Part shown: piece after piece, positions 9,214-17,626 of the stretch | Numbering within the stretch: position 1 is the first letter of the stretch | Layout of the letters: each line of letters opens with the position of its first letter | Source of the DNA: Planctomycetota bacterium | Lineage (GTDB): Bacteria; Planctomycetota; UBA1135; UBA2386 | Reading direction: 5' to 3' | NCBI GenBank assembly: GCA_016235155.1 | Contig: JACRLW010000004.1 | Span: forward strand, 1 to 64,000 | Length of the DNA stretch: 64,000 nt | Position numbers and translations under genes: made by a program | The notes under the pieces: model-generated | Told to the model about the DNA's origin: nothing | What the model saw: the letters and a program-made list of their open reading frames with translations, nothing else | Database searches by the model: none

Positions 9214-9975
9214 TCAATCGAACCCGATCGTCACCGGGCAGTGATCCGAGCCCAGGATCTCGGGGCTGATCGAGGCCTCGGTCACGCGCGGCGCGAACGC
9301 ACGGTCGACGCAGAAGTAGTCGAGGCGCCAACCGATGTTCTTCGCGCGCGCGTTCGTGCGCATGCTCCACCACGAGTAGCCGACAGTGCTTGGATTGCGT
9401 TCGCGCCAGACGTCGGCGTGACCGCCGGCGAGGAACGCGCTCATCCAGGCGCGCTCCTGCGGCAGGAAGCCGGGATTGCCCGAGTTGTCCTTCGGCCGCG
9501 CGAGGTCGAGCTCCTCGTGAGCGACGTTGAAGTCGCCGCCGAGGACGATGTGCCGCTTCTTCCGCCGCTGCGCGGCGAGAAACGCGCACAAGGCGTCGCC
9601 GAAGGCCAGTCGGTACTCGATGCGCGCGCCCTTCTCCTGGCTGTTCGGGAAGTAGACCGACGCGACGAGGACCTTGCCGTAGCGCGCCGCGAGGAAGCGG
9701 CCCTCGTCGTCGAAGCGTGCGTCGCCGAGGCCCTCGAACCACTCGTCGGGCTCGTCGCGCACGTAGATCCCGACGCCGCTGTAGCCCTTCTTGATCGCCG
9801 GATGCAGGCGCAGGCGATAGCCCACCGGTTCGCTCAGGGCCGGCGGCAGGTCGGAGGGCAGAGCCTTCGTCTCCTGCACGCAGCACAGGTCGGGCGCGGT
9901 GCTCGCGAGCCAGTCGACGAAGCCCTTGCCGGCGACCGCACGCAGTCCGTTCACGTTCCAGGAGACGCAACGCAT
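9214..9975 (-). CDS. xth: Exodeoxyribonuclease III (AP endonuclease)
   Basis: 253 residues from ATG 9975 (MRCVSWNVNGLRA), typical length for ExoIII. It cleaves DNA at abasic sites and degrades duplex DNA 3' to 5' in base-excision repair. All landmark motifs are visible: WNVNGLRA, QETK with the metal-binding Glu, YSGVGIY, GDFNVAHEELDLARPK with the catalytic Asp and Asn, RLDYF, and the terminal SDHCPV with the catalytic His. An upstream in-frame start at 10017 would add 14 residues with no homology and is not preferred. A family-4 uracil-DNA glycosylase at 55930 is a possible partner in the same repair pathway. Confidence 0.96.
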   Translation of the reverse strand: MRCVSWNVNGLRAVAGKGFVDWLASTAPDLCCVQETKALPSDLPPALSEPVGYRLRLHPAIKKGYSGVGIYVRDEPDEWFEGLGDARFDDEGRFLAARYGKVLVASVYFPNSQEKGARIEYRLAFGDALCAFLAAQRRKKRHIVLGGDFNVAHEELDLARPKDNSGNPGFLPQERAWMSAFLAGGHADVWRERNPSTVGYSWWSMRTNARAKNIGWRLDYFCVDRAFAPRVTEASISPEILGSDHCPVTIGFD

Positions 9976-10202
9976 CGGCGCAAGGGTAGGCCGCCGATCG
10001 CGAGGTCGAAAGCGCACCCTGCATGACCCTTCCCTCGCACGACGCCGAGCCGAAGGCGCTCACCGATGCCGTGCTGCGACTCCGGGCCACCCGGCTCGAC
10101 GAATCGATCGCCGACAGACACAGTGAGTGAGTCAGACCACCCCATGCTCGACCGCACCACACTCCCCTGCCGTCGCTCGCGCAAGCGCCCGGCTGGTCGC
10201 CG

Positions 10203-12350
10203 TTGCGGAACTTCGCGCCGCATTCCGAGCCGACGTCCGTCGCCTGCGGCCGCGCGTTCGCGACCGACTTCGCGCGCGGAACGATCGTCAGCTTCGGCTG
10301 CTATTCCGCGTCGAGCGTGATCGCCGACACCTGGGAGTGGGGCGGCACGCAGTGGACGCCGCGCGATCCTGCGCGCTCGCCGCCCGCGCGCAGCGAGGGC
10401 ATCCTCGTCTTCGACTCGATCCGCCAGCGCACGGTGCTGTTCGGCGGCGTGTCGAGTGCCTTGCTCAACGACACCTGGGAGTGGGACGGCGAACGCTGGA
10501 CCCAGCGGCAACCGGTGAACTTCCCGCCCCCGAGCGTGAACCACGCCGCCGCCTTCGACTCCGCGCGCGGCAAGCTCGTGATGTTCGGCAGCGGCGTCCT
10601 CTCCGCGCTCACCTTCGAGTACGACGGCACGACGTGGTTCATGCACTCGCCGGCGCACTCGCCGCCGGCACGCGCGCGACACGGCATGGCCTACGACGAG
10701 ATCCGGCGGCGCACCGTGCTCTTCGGCGGTGACGCGGTCAGCGGCGCGACGGAGACCTGGGAATGGGACGGCGCCGACTGGACGCTCGCCGCGACGCTCG
10801 GACCGCCCGCGCGCCGCTCGCCTCTGCTGCTCTTCGACCGCGCGCGCGGGCGCACGGTTCTCTGTGGCGGCGGCCACCCGTCCTTCGGCCAGCCCGACCT
10901 CGCGGACACCTGGGAATGGGACGGCGTCGCGTGGCAGCAGCGCACGATCACCTTGCCCTTCACCGGCACCTTCGGCCTCGCCGGCGCGGTCGAGCCGTCG
11001 ACGGGTACAGCACTCGTCTTCGCGAGCGGCCGCGTATGGCGTTGGAACGGCACGACCTGGGCGCAGGTGGAGATCGCCGCGCGCGGACCCGAGGGCGCGT
11101 ACGGGGTCGTCGCCTGCACCGACACGGCGCGCAGCCGCATCGTCTCGTTCGGCTGCCGCGACGCATCGAACCCGCTCCCCGACACCTGGGAATGGGACGG
11201 CGATCGCTGGCACTTCGCCGAGGTCCCCGGGCCTCCTCCGCTGACCGGCACCGCGATCGCCTTCGATCCCGTCCGCGCGCGCAGCGTGCTGTTCGGCGGC
11301 ACGCTCTCCCGGACCATCAACGTGACCGATGCGACCTGGGAGTGGGATGGCGTCGCATGGGTGCAGCGCGCGCTTGCGGCGCGCCCTTCCGCACGCACCG
11401 GTCATGCGATGGCGTACGACCAGGCGCGCGGGCAGATCGTGATGTTCGGCGGCTACGTCTTGGATCCGCGCGGCTATCCGATCTTCCTGGGCGACACCTG
11501 GGTCTACGACGGCACGACGTGGTCCTCGCGCCCCGGCGGACCGAGTGGGCGCAACGGCCACGCGATGGCGTACGACCCGATCCGCCAGCGCGTCGTGATG
11601 CACGGCTGGGGCGCCGACGGCGACCTGCGCACCTGGGAGTGGGACGGCGTGACGTGGACCGGAATCACGACGACGAACCCGCCGCAGGTCGGCGGCGGCT
11701 GCGGCATGGCCTTCGACCCGACGCGCGGCCGACTCGTGCTCGTCGGCCTGCTCGGCTACCCGACGCCGTCGGGTCGCATCGGGACCTGGGAGTGGACCGG
11801 CACCGCGTGGACGCCGATCGCGACGAACAGCGAGCCGCTCGCGCGTTCGAATCTCGCCGTCGCGTTCGATCCGGTGCGGCAGCAGATCCTCCTGCACGGC
11901 GGACGGCATTGCCGGATCCTGCAGTCGTGCATCGGTCGCTTCGACACCTGGGCGCTCGGCACGCCCGTCACGCCGCAGCTCGGCGACTTCGGCGCCGCTT
12001 GCAGCGCCGGAACGCCGCCGGTGCTCGGCTCGCCGACGCCGTATCTGGGCCACCGCGACTTCGCATTCGAGCTGCGCGCGCTTGCGCCGCATGCCGTGTG
12101 CGCGATCGGTGTCGCCGCCGGCGCGCAGTCGCTCGCGCTCGGGCCATGCACGATGTACCTCGCGAACGTGATCGACGTGCTGCCGGTGACGGCCAACGCG
12201 TACGGCGTCGCGAAGGCATCGCTGCCGCTGCCCGCGACGCCGAGCCTGCGGGGCGTCGCGCTGGTGACGCAGGGCGTGGTCCTCGCATCGCCCGGCGCCT
12301 TTGCCGGCCTCGACTTCAGCGCGGCGCGCGTCGTCGTGCTCGGCGACTGA
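10203..12350 (+). CDS. Secreted kelch-like beta-propeller protein with planctomycete-type C-terminal domain; 5' end probably frameshifted
   Basis: Up to 715 residues in the open frame, which begins at a TTG at 10203 with no signal peptide. About eleven repeats of 50-60 residues carry DTWEWDG-xW, AFDxxRxRTVLFGG and GMAYD motifs, a kelch-type galactose-oxidase propeller. The last 130 residues (from GDFGAACSAGTPP) match a C-terminal domain common in secreted planctomycete proteins. Upstream of 10203, the in-frame SLAQAPGWSPL looks like the end of a signal peptide, but the only good start, ATG 10144 (MLDRTT), lies one frame away. A single indel between 10144 and 10203 would restore a normal secreted protein. 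The real start is therefore unresolved. Confidence 0.8.
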   Translation: MRNFAPHSEPTSVACGRAFATDFARGTIVSFGCYSASSVIADTWEWGGTQWTPRDPARSPPARSEGILVFDSIRQRTVLFGGVSSALLNDTWEWDGERWTQRQPVNFPPPSVNHAAAFDSARGKLVMFGSGVLSALTFEYDGTTWFMHSPAHSPPARARHGMAYDEIRRRTVLFGGDAVSGATETWEWDGADWTLAATLGPPARRSPLLLFDRARGRTVLCGGGHPSFGQPDLADTWEWDGVAWQQRTITLPFTGTFGLAGAVEPSTGTALVFASGRVWRWNGTTWAQVEIAARGPEGAYGVVACTDTARSRIVSFGCRDASNPLPDTWEWDGDRWHFAEVPGPPPLTGTAIAFDPVRARSVLFGGTLSRTINVTDATWEWDGVAWVQRALAARPSARTGHAMAYDQARGQIVMFGGYVLDPRGYPIFLGDTWVYDGTTWSSRPGGPSGRNGHAMAYDPIRQRVVMHGWGADGDLRTWEWDGVTWTGITTTNPPQVGGGCGMAFDPTRGRLVLVGLLGYPTPSGRIGTWEWTGTAWTPIATNSEPLARSNLAVAFDPVRQQILLHGGRHCRILQSCIGRFDTWALGTPVTPQLGDFGAACSAGTPPVLGSPTPYLGHRDFAFELRALAPHAVCAIGVAAGAQSLALGPCTMYLANVIDVLPVTANAYGVAKASLPLPATPSLRGVALVTQGVVLASPGAFAGLDFSAARVVVLGD

Positions 12351-12356
12351 TCCGCT

Positions 12357-13649
12357 TCAGCGGGCGGTCGCCGCCGTCAGTTCCGCGAGCGTGCACGCGT
12401 GCGCGAAGAGCTCCTCGCCCGCGCCGTCGACGAAGCGGAGCACGAGCTGCGCGCCGGAGTCGGTGCGGTCCGCATCGAGCAGGAGGAACGTCGACGCCGG
12501 CTGGGCGTCGAAGAGCACGCCGTCGGTCTTGCCCGCGTTCGCGGGGATGACGTCCTGCGCGAGCGGCGAGGTCACGCACTCGAGCACGTCGTAGCCGCAG
12601 AGCGACTTCGTGCCGTGGCGGATCAGGCGCGTGACGTGCAGGTCGCCCCCGACCAACACGACGCCGCCGATCTTCGCGTCGCCGAGCCAGCGCAGGATCG
12701 CGTCGCGTTCGTGCGGCCAGTGGCCCCAGCAGTCGAGCTTCTGCGGGCGGACGGCGCCGTTCCAGACCATGCCGCAGGCCAGGACCTTGAAGGCCGCGTC
12801 GGATCGGCGCAGTCCGTCTTGCAGCCATCCGATCTGCCGCGCGCCGAGCAGGCTGCGCTTCCCTGGTTCGAAGGGACAAGGCTCCTCGTCGGCGAACCAG
12901 CGCGTGTCGAGCACGAAGACCTCGATCGGCCCGCGGCGGAAGCGCGTGTAGATCCCCTGCTCGCCGTCGCCGTACGAGTCGAGCGCGTGGTTCTCCGCGA
13001 AGGCCTTGCGCGAGCGCTCGCGGCCGTCGACGTCGCCGAAGCGGTCGTTGGTCGCGTAGTCGTGGTCGTCCCAGGTCGCGTAGGTCGGCACGACGCGCAG
13101 GCACGCCGCGATCGAGGGATGCGCGACGAACGCCGCGTACCGCTTGCGCTGCACGTCGAGGAAGGTGCTCTCGACGTAGGGCGTGTCGCCGAGCAGGACG
13201 AGCGCATCGGGTGACGCGCGCACGATCTGCCCGAAGACCGGCAGTTCGGGTGCCCTGCGCTCGTCGGCGCAGGAGCCCAACGCGATGCGGGCACGCCCAT
13301 GCGCGTCGTCGATCGAACAGCGCAGGTAGCCGAAGTCGACGACGGCGAGCGTTTCGCCGTCCTTCTCGAGCCGCCAACCGAACGGCGCCTTCGCGCCGCG
13401 CAGCCCCGTGACGTGCCAGTGCAGGGTCTTGTCGTTCTCGTCGCTCGCCTCCGCCGCCACGCCGGGCCGCTCGGGCTCTCCCGCTTCGCGCAGCCGGATC
13501 ACGTAGCGCCCAACCTCGCGGGCGCGCGCCCAGAGACGGATCGAATCGGCGTCGCAGGCGCCGACGAAGGGACCGGCGGCGAGCGGCTCGTGCGGGCCGT
13601 CCTGCTGCGGGCAGAGGACCGCGAGCGCCGCGGCGAGGGGCAAGTGCAT
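12357..13649 (-). CDS. PhoD-type metallophosphatase (alkaline phosphatase D-like)
   Basis: 430 residues from ATG 13649, chosen because a hydrophobic signal-like stretch (LPLAAALAVL) follows. An N-terminal beta-sandwich domain (to about residue 110) precedes the metallophosphoesterase part: FGQIVRASPDALVLLGDTPYVESTF, YATWDDHDYATND (the metal-binding WDDHD motif of PhoD), IEVFVLDTRWF, and VVLVGGDLHVTRL. PhoD enzymes are phosphodiesterases/phosphomonoesterases that use Ca and Fe. They are exported and help to release phosphate from organic sources. The start lies 57 bases from the divergent flavoprotein gene. Confidence 0.9.
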   Translation of the reverse strand: MHLPLAAALAVLCPQQDGPHEPLAAGPFVGACDADSIRLWARAREVGRYVIRLREAGEPERPGVAAEASDENDKTLHWHVTGLRGAKAPFGWRLEKDGETLAVVDFGYLRCSIDDAHGRARIALGSCADERRAPELPVFGQIVRASPDALVLLGDTPYVESTFLDVQRKRYAAFVAHPSIAACLRVVPTYATWDDHDYATNDRFGDVDGRERSRKAFAENHALDSYGDGEQGIYTRFRRGPIEVFVLDTRWFADEEPCPFEPGKRSLLGARQIGWLQDGLRRSDAAFKVLACGMVWNGAVRPQKLDCWGHWPHERDAILRWLGDAKIGGVVLVGGDLHVTRLIRHGTKSLCGYDVLECVTSPLAQDVIPANAGKTDGVLFDAQPASTFLLLDADRTDSGAQLVLRFVDGAGEELFAHACTLAELTAATAR

Positions 13650-13705
13650 GGCGCGCGTTGTCGCGCTCAGGTCCATGCCGGGCAAGCGGCCGATACCCTG
13701 CGCGC

Positions 13706-14938
13706 ATGCCCGCTCCGCTGTTCCTCCGCGAGGCCGATGCCCTGCCCCGCGACGAGGCCCCGCTGCCCGCGCAAGCCGACGTCGTGATCGCCGGCGGCGG
13801 CATCGCCGGCATCTCGACGGCGCTCGCGCTGGCGCGCGCGGGAGTCTCGGCCGTCGTGCTCGAAGCGGAGGTCGTCGCCGCGCGCGCGAGCGGCCGCAAC
13901 GACGGGCAGATGCTGCTCGGGCTCGGCGAGCACTACAACCGCATCGTCGGCCAGCTCGGCCGCGAGCGCGCGCGCCTGCTCTGGGACTACATCCTGCGCA
14001 ACAACCAGGCGATGAAGGACGAGATCGCCGCGGCAGGCAACGCGTGCGGACTCGAGTCGCGCGGCGGCCTGCGCCTGTCGTGCAGCGAGCACGAACAGCG
14101 CGAACTCGAGGAGGCCTCGGCGCTGATGCGCGAGGACGGCATCCCGCACGAACTCCTGCCCGCCGAGGCGATCGGACGCGTCCTGCCCGCGGCGCGCGGT
14201 TTCCACGGCGTGCTGCGCCTGCCCGGCGAAGCGATCGTGCAGCCGGCGGCGATGGTGCGCGGCTTTGCGCTCCGCGCGCGCGAAGCGGGGGCGCGGATCG
14301 TCGAGGGCGCCCGCGTCGTCGCGATCGAGCGCGACGGCGACGACGCTTCGCGCGTCGTGCTGGCGGACGGCCGCGCGATCCGCTGCGCGATGGTCGTCCA
14401 CTGCACTTCGACGCTCGCGCGCGAGCTCGACGCGTCGGGTTTCCTGAAGGCCCAGGTCTTCCCCTTCCGCGGCCAGATCCACGCGACCGCGGTCCTGCCC
14501 GACGCGATCGCCGCGCAGTTCCCGCCCTGCGCGATGTCGACGCACTTCTGCTACGAGTACTTCCGCGTGCACGAGAAGCGCTTCGTCGTCGGCGGCATGC
14601 GCTGGAGCGTCCCCGGCGAGCAGCTCGGCATCCTCGACGACCAGAACCACGACGACCGCGTGAGCGTGAACCTGCGCGCCTTCGTCGATCGTCACTTCCC
14701 CGCGCTCGCCGCCATCCCCTTCGTCGAGGCCTGGTCCGGGATCATGGCCGGCACGCACGACGCCCTGCCGCTGCTCGGCGCCTTGCCGGGGCGTCCGGGG
14801 GTCATGGCACTGCTCGGTTTCAACGGCTACGGCCTGAGCTTCGCCTTCGAAGCCGGACGCTCGCTCGCCCAGATCGTCGTCGACGGGAAGGCCTCGCATC
14901 CGGCCGTCGCGTTGTTCGCCCCGCGCCGCTTCGCCTGA
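13706..14938 (+). CDS. FAD-dependent amine/amino-acid oxidoreductase (DAO family, PuuB-like)
   Basis: 410 residues. An N-terminal Rossmann motif (VVIAGGGIAGISTALALARAG, residues about 25-45) binds FAD ADP. ASGRNDGQMLLGLGEHYN resembles the ASGRNGGQ flavin-loop motif of the gamma-glutamylputrescine oxidase (PuuB/OrdL) subgroup. The C-terminal WSGIMAGTHDALPLLGALPG and LLGFNGYGLSFAFEAG complete the DAO fold. The substrate is not indicated by the neighbours. Start ATG 13706 is well supported because the Rossmann strand begins 22 residues in. It is divergent from the PhoD gene. Confidence 0.9.
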   Translation: MPAPLFLREADALPRDEAPLPAQADVVIAGGGIAGISTALALARAGVSAVVLEAEVVAARASGRNDGQMLLGLGEHYNRIVGQLGRERARLLWDYILRNNQAMKDEIAAAGNACGLESRGGLRLSCSEHEQRELEEASALMREDGIPHELLPAEAIGRVLPAARGFHGVLRLPGEAIVQPAAMVRGFALRAREAGARIVEGARVVAIERDGDDASRVVLADGRAIRCAMVVHCTSTLARELDASGFLKAQVFPFRGQIHATAVLPDAIAAQFPPCAMSTHFCYEYFRVHEKRFVVGGMRWSVPGEQLGILDDQNHDDRVSVNLRAFVDRHFPALAAIPFVEAWSGIMAGTHDALPLLGALPGRPGVMALLGFNGYGLSFAFEAGRSLAQIVVDGKASHPAVALFAPRRFA

Positions 14939-15071
14939 GCCCGGCGATTCCCCGCGTCCGACGTGGGGCGACGTCGGCCGCAGTCGTCTCCGCTTTCGTC
15001 CCCAAACGCCACGTGATCGACCGGCGCCCGTCAGGCGCCGAGGCGTGGGAGGCTGCGGGTCGCGGCCGGCC

Positions 15072-15094
15072 TGGGGGAGGGCCAGCCTCCCCCA
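15072..15094 (+). terminator. GC-rich hairpin, possible terminator without a U-tract
   Basis: A perfect 9-bp stem (15072-15080 with 15086-15094) around the 5-base loop gccag. It lies 134 bases after the flavoprotein stop and 50 bases before the next gene, both on the plus strand. No T-run follows, so intrinsic termination is only a possibility. Such hairpins may also stabilise a 3' end. Confidence 0.4.
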
Positions 15095-15144
15095 CCAGAA
15101 AGGCGCTGGATTCCGCGCACCCATCGAGCCGATCGACGGATGCG

Positions 15145-16668
15145 GTGGAACTCCCGTTCTTCCTCTGGCTCGGCTACCACGGAGTCGCCGTCACGCTCGC
15201 GGTCTGGGCCTGCGTCTCGGCGATCGCCGGGCGCGACCGGCACGCGACGATGCACCGCGCGTGGACCTTCTGCGCCGCGCTCCTGCTGCCGCCCTGCCTC
15301 CTGCTCGCCGCGCTCGCGATCTCGCTGCGCGCGCCGGGCTTCTGGTCCTTCGCCGCGCTCGTCCCGGTGCTCACGCTCGCCGCCGCGGCCTCGAACGTCG
15401 CCACGCTCGCGCGCACCGGACTCGGCACGCGGCTCTTGTGCCTGCCGATCACCGCGTGGAACGCGCTGCTCGTCGCCGTCTTCTTCGTGAGGGCGCTCGC
15501 CGACCTCGCGGGTGAGGACGCCGGCAGCTTCGGCACCGCATTGCTCGGGGGCTACGCCGCGCTGCAGACGGTGATCGGCCGCAGCGACGCGCTCGTCCTG
15601 CCGGTCTTCCTCCACCTCCCGTTCTGCCTCCCGCTCGCGACGACCATCGGCTGGCACCATCGCCTCGCGATCGGCGCAGCGTCGGCGTGGTCGCTCGCCT
15701 GCCTCGGTCTGTTCGCCGTCGCGATGCCGTCCGCGCACGACCGCGCGAGCCGCTTCCGCGCCGACGAACTGGCGACGACGACGACGCTCCGGCCCGACCA
15801 GGTCCTGGGCGTGCGCGTGGCGTGGGACGCAGCCAGCGACGGCGACGCGGCCCGTGCCGAGCAGCACGCGCTGTGGATCGGGCTCGGCGCGCGCGCTTTG
15901 TGCATCGACGTCGACGCCGAGCTCTTCGAGGACCCGCCACGCCTGCAGCGCGTGACCGACGAACTCGCCTTCGCCCGCGACGAGCACCGCGCGGTGATCG
16001 CGATCGCGCGCCCGCCGCGGATCCGCCGCCTGCTGCCCGCCGCGAGCCTGCCCGCCTTCTTCGACGAGATGGCGAAGGTGCACTGGCTCTGCGCCGAGCG
16101 CCTCGCGCCGGATTGGATCGTCCTCTTCGACGATCCCTTCGGCGCGCTGGTCAGGAGCCGCGTCGATCTCGGAACCGTCGCCGATTCGATCGCCGCGTGC
16201 GAACGCGGCGCCGACGACGTGCGCCGCGCGAACGAACGTTGCCAGACGATGGTCGTGATCGGCACGCGCGCGCCGCACGCGCAGCGCCTCTTCGAAGCCC
16301 TCGCCCGCCGCGACTCGCCGCTCGCCGCGATCGGCATCTCGCTGCGCATCGAGGACCTCGCGGTGGAAGACGTGCAGCGCGCGTTCGCGACCCACGACGA
16401 GTGGCTCGGCAAGCCCAACGTGCAGCGACCTGTCTGGCTGATCGGTTACGGCGCGAGCCCCGCCGACGTCGGCGGGGAATGGGGCCAGTGGAACCACTTC
16501 CACCGCGCCGTCGCGTTCTGCGCGTCGCATCCAGGCATCGCGGGGCTCGTGGTCGACGCCCTGCAAGACGGTGATTCGGCGCGGGGCCTGGTGACCGTCG
16601 ACGGGCGGCTGCGATTGGCGTATCGGCGGCTGCGGGAAGTGGCGTTGGGCCTGGCTGCGCCGCGGTGA
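15145..16668 (+). CDS. Polytopic membrane domain fused to an unrecognised soluble domain
   Basis: 507 residues from GTG 15145; the first helix begins at residue 4 (FFLWLGYHGVAVTLAVWAC). About six hydrophobic segments fill residues 5-200, with a His-containing fourth and sixth loop (HATMH, HHR). The remaining 300 residues are soluble and alternate short strands with helices: VLGVRVAWD, LWIGLGARALCIDVDAELF, AVIAIARPP, PDWIVLFDDPFGALV, MVVIGTRA and PVWLIGYGASPADVGGEWGQWNHFHRAV. The last segment resembles the distal strand of a TIM barrel. No known family was identified. The domain may bind a sugar or other small molecule at the membrane (inference). It stands alone between a hairpin and the odd-composition gene downstream. 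Confidence 0.72.
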   Translation: MELPFFLWLGYHGVAVTLAVWACVSAIAGRDRHATMHRAWTFCAALLLPPCLLLAALAISLRAPGFWSFAALVPVLTLAAAASNVATLARTGLGTRLLCLPITAWNALLVAVFFVRALADLAGEDAGSFGTALLGGYAALQTVIGRSDALVLPVFLHLPFCLPLATTIGWHHRLAIGAASAWSLACLGLFAVAMPSAHDRASRFRADELATTTTLRPDQVLGVRVAWDAASDGDAARAEQHALWIGLGARALCIDVDAELFEDPPRLQRVTDELAFARDEHRAVIAIARPPRIRRLLPAASLPAFFDEMAKVHWLCAERLAPDWIVLFDDPFGALVRSRVDLGTVADSIAACERGADDVRRANERCQTMVVIGTRAPHAQRLFEALARRDSPLAAIGISLRIEDLAVEDVQRAFATHDEWLGKPNVQRPVWLIGYGASPADVGGEWGQWNHFHRAVAFCASHPGIAGLVVDALQDGDSARGLVTVDGRLRLAYRRLREVALGLAAPR

Positions 16669-16736
16669 GGCGCCGGCCCCGCTCCTTGTTACACTGTTGC
16701 TCAGCTTCGCCGCTCATCCCACATGGGAGCCCCCTC

Positions 16737-17552
16737 ATGACCTCCACGACGCTTCAATCACTCGCGCTCCGAGTTGATGCACTTGAAGGTTCCGTTCGAT
16801 ACTGGCGAAAGATGGCTGCATGCTCAGCGGTGACCATCGCAGGATTGGTCTTGGCCGCTTCTCTGCCGATCGGACAGCAGCAAGACCAACCTAAGGTTCT
16901 AAGGGTGGACCAAATCGAGGCGCAGCTCATCCGGTGCAATTCGCTTACCGCCCTGGACCCGATGACACCGGAAGCGCGCAGCCACCTTACAGCCTTTGGA
17001 CTTGCCGTTGACTTCATCGACAAGTCGAAGGAATGGTCGGGAAGCACCGCAACACTAGGTATTGACGGCATCGAGTTCGCGATTATCGCCGGGAGCCGGA
17101 TTGTGAAGACACTCGGGGAACATACTCTTCCAGCGCCGCTCGAGCGGCCAAGCAAGAGCAAGATCTTCCGCGTTGCGCGTTCCAATCCCGATGGTCCACT
17201 CTCGCTGCTGTTCCAACCGACCTCCTCAGTCGACGGGGAATTCTCGATTGACGGCCGAGAAGGCGAGTGGCTTGTTGCCAAACTTGGAACCACCGACAAA
17301 CACGTGTCGCTCTCCGCTGGATCCAATGGAACAAGTTTCGTGTCTGTTCAGAACGGAGAGCAAGACGTAATGCTCGGTACGTCTAATGCGGATGGCGCAA
17401 CCCTCCGTATAGCAGACTCCTACGGACGCACGCGAGCAGTACTCGGAGGGCAACCTCTGACGGTCGACGGAGCGAGTAGACGACTCCCAGAATCCACGCT
17501 TTCGCTGTGGGACGAATCGGGGAAGAACCTGCTGACACTTCCAACGCGCTAA
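16737..17552 (+). CDS. Exported/anchored beta-strand repeat protein with atypical base composition
   Basis: 271 residues from ATG 16737, with a GGAG ribosome site about 7 bases upstream. One hydrophobic segment (residues about 31-47) anchors it with the N-terminus inside. The body shows short repeats, such as GSTATLGIDGIEFAII, ADGATLRIADSYGRTRAVLGG and STLSLWDESGKNLL. This style is common in planctomycete proteins that compare strings of exported strands. Base and codon use differ plainly from the neighbours: many A- and T-ending codons and local GC well below the flanking genes. That suggests recent acquisition or a different expression regime. The function is unknown. Confidence 0.7.
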   Translation: MTSTTLQSLALRVDALEGSVRYWRKMAACSAVTIAGLVLAASLPIGQQQDQPKVLRVDQIEAQLIRCNSLTALDPMTPEARSHLTAFGLAVDFIDKSKEWSGSTATLGIDGIEFAIIAGSRIVKTLGEHTLPAPLERPSKSKIFRVARSNPDGPLSLLFQPTSSVDGEFSIDGREGEWLVAKLGTTDKHVSLSAGSNGTSFVSVQNGEQDVMLGTSNADGATLRIADSYGRTRAVLGGQPLTVDGASRRLPESTLSLWDESGKNLLTLPTR

Positions 17553-17626
17553 AGACTCAATGGGGAGTTCCAGAACGGTAGCAGATCGACATCGGAGTGC
17601 GGCGAACCACCCATCCGAGCAAAGGC

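Noticed and set aside
10023-10130. 35-codon plus-strand ORF (MTLPSHDAEPKAL...)
   Set aside because: No recognisable homology or ribosome site; may be a fragment or chance ORF before the kelch gene.
9951-12092. Long minus-strand frame opposite the kelch gene
   Set aside because: Repeats on the plus strand are clear; the antisense reading is an artefact of GC content.
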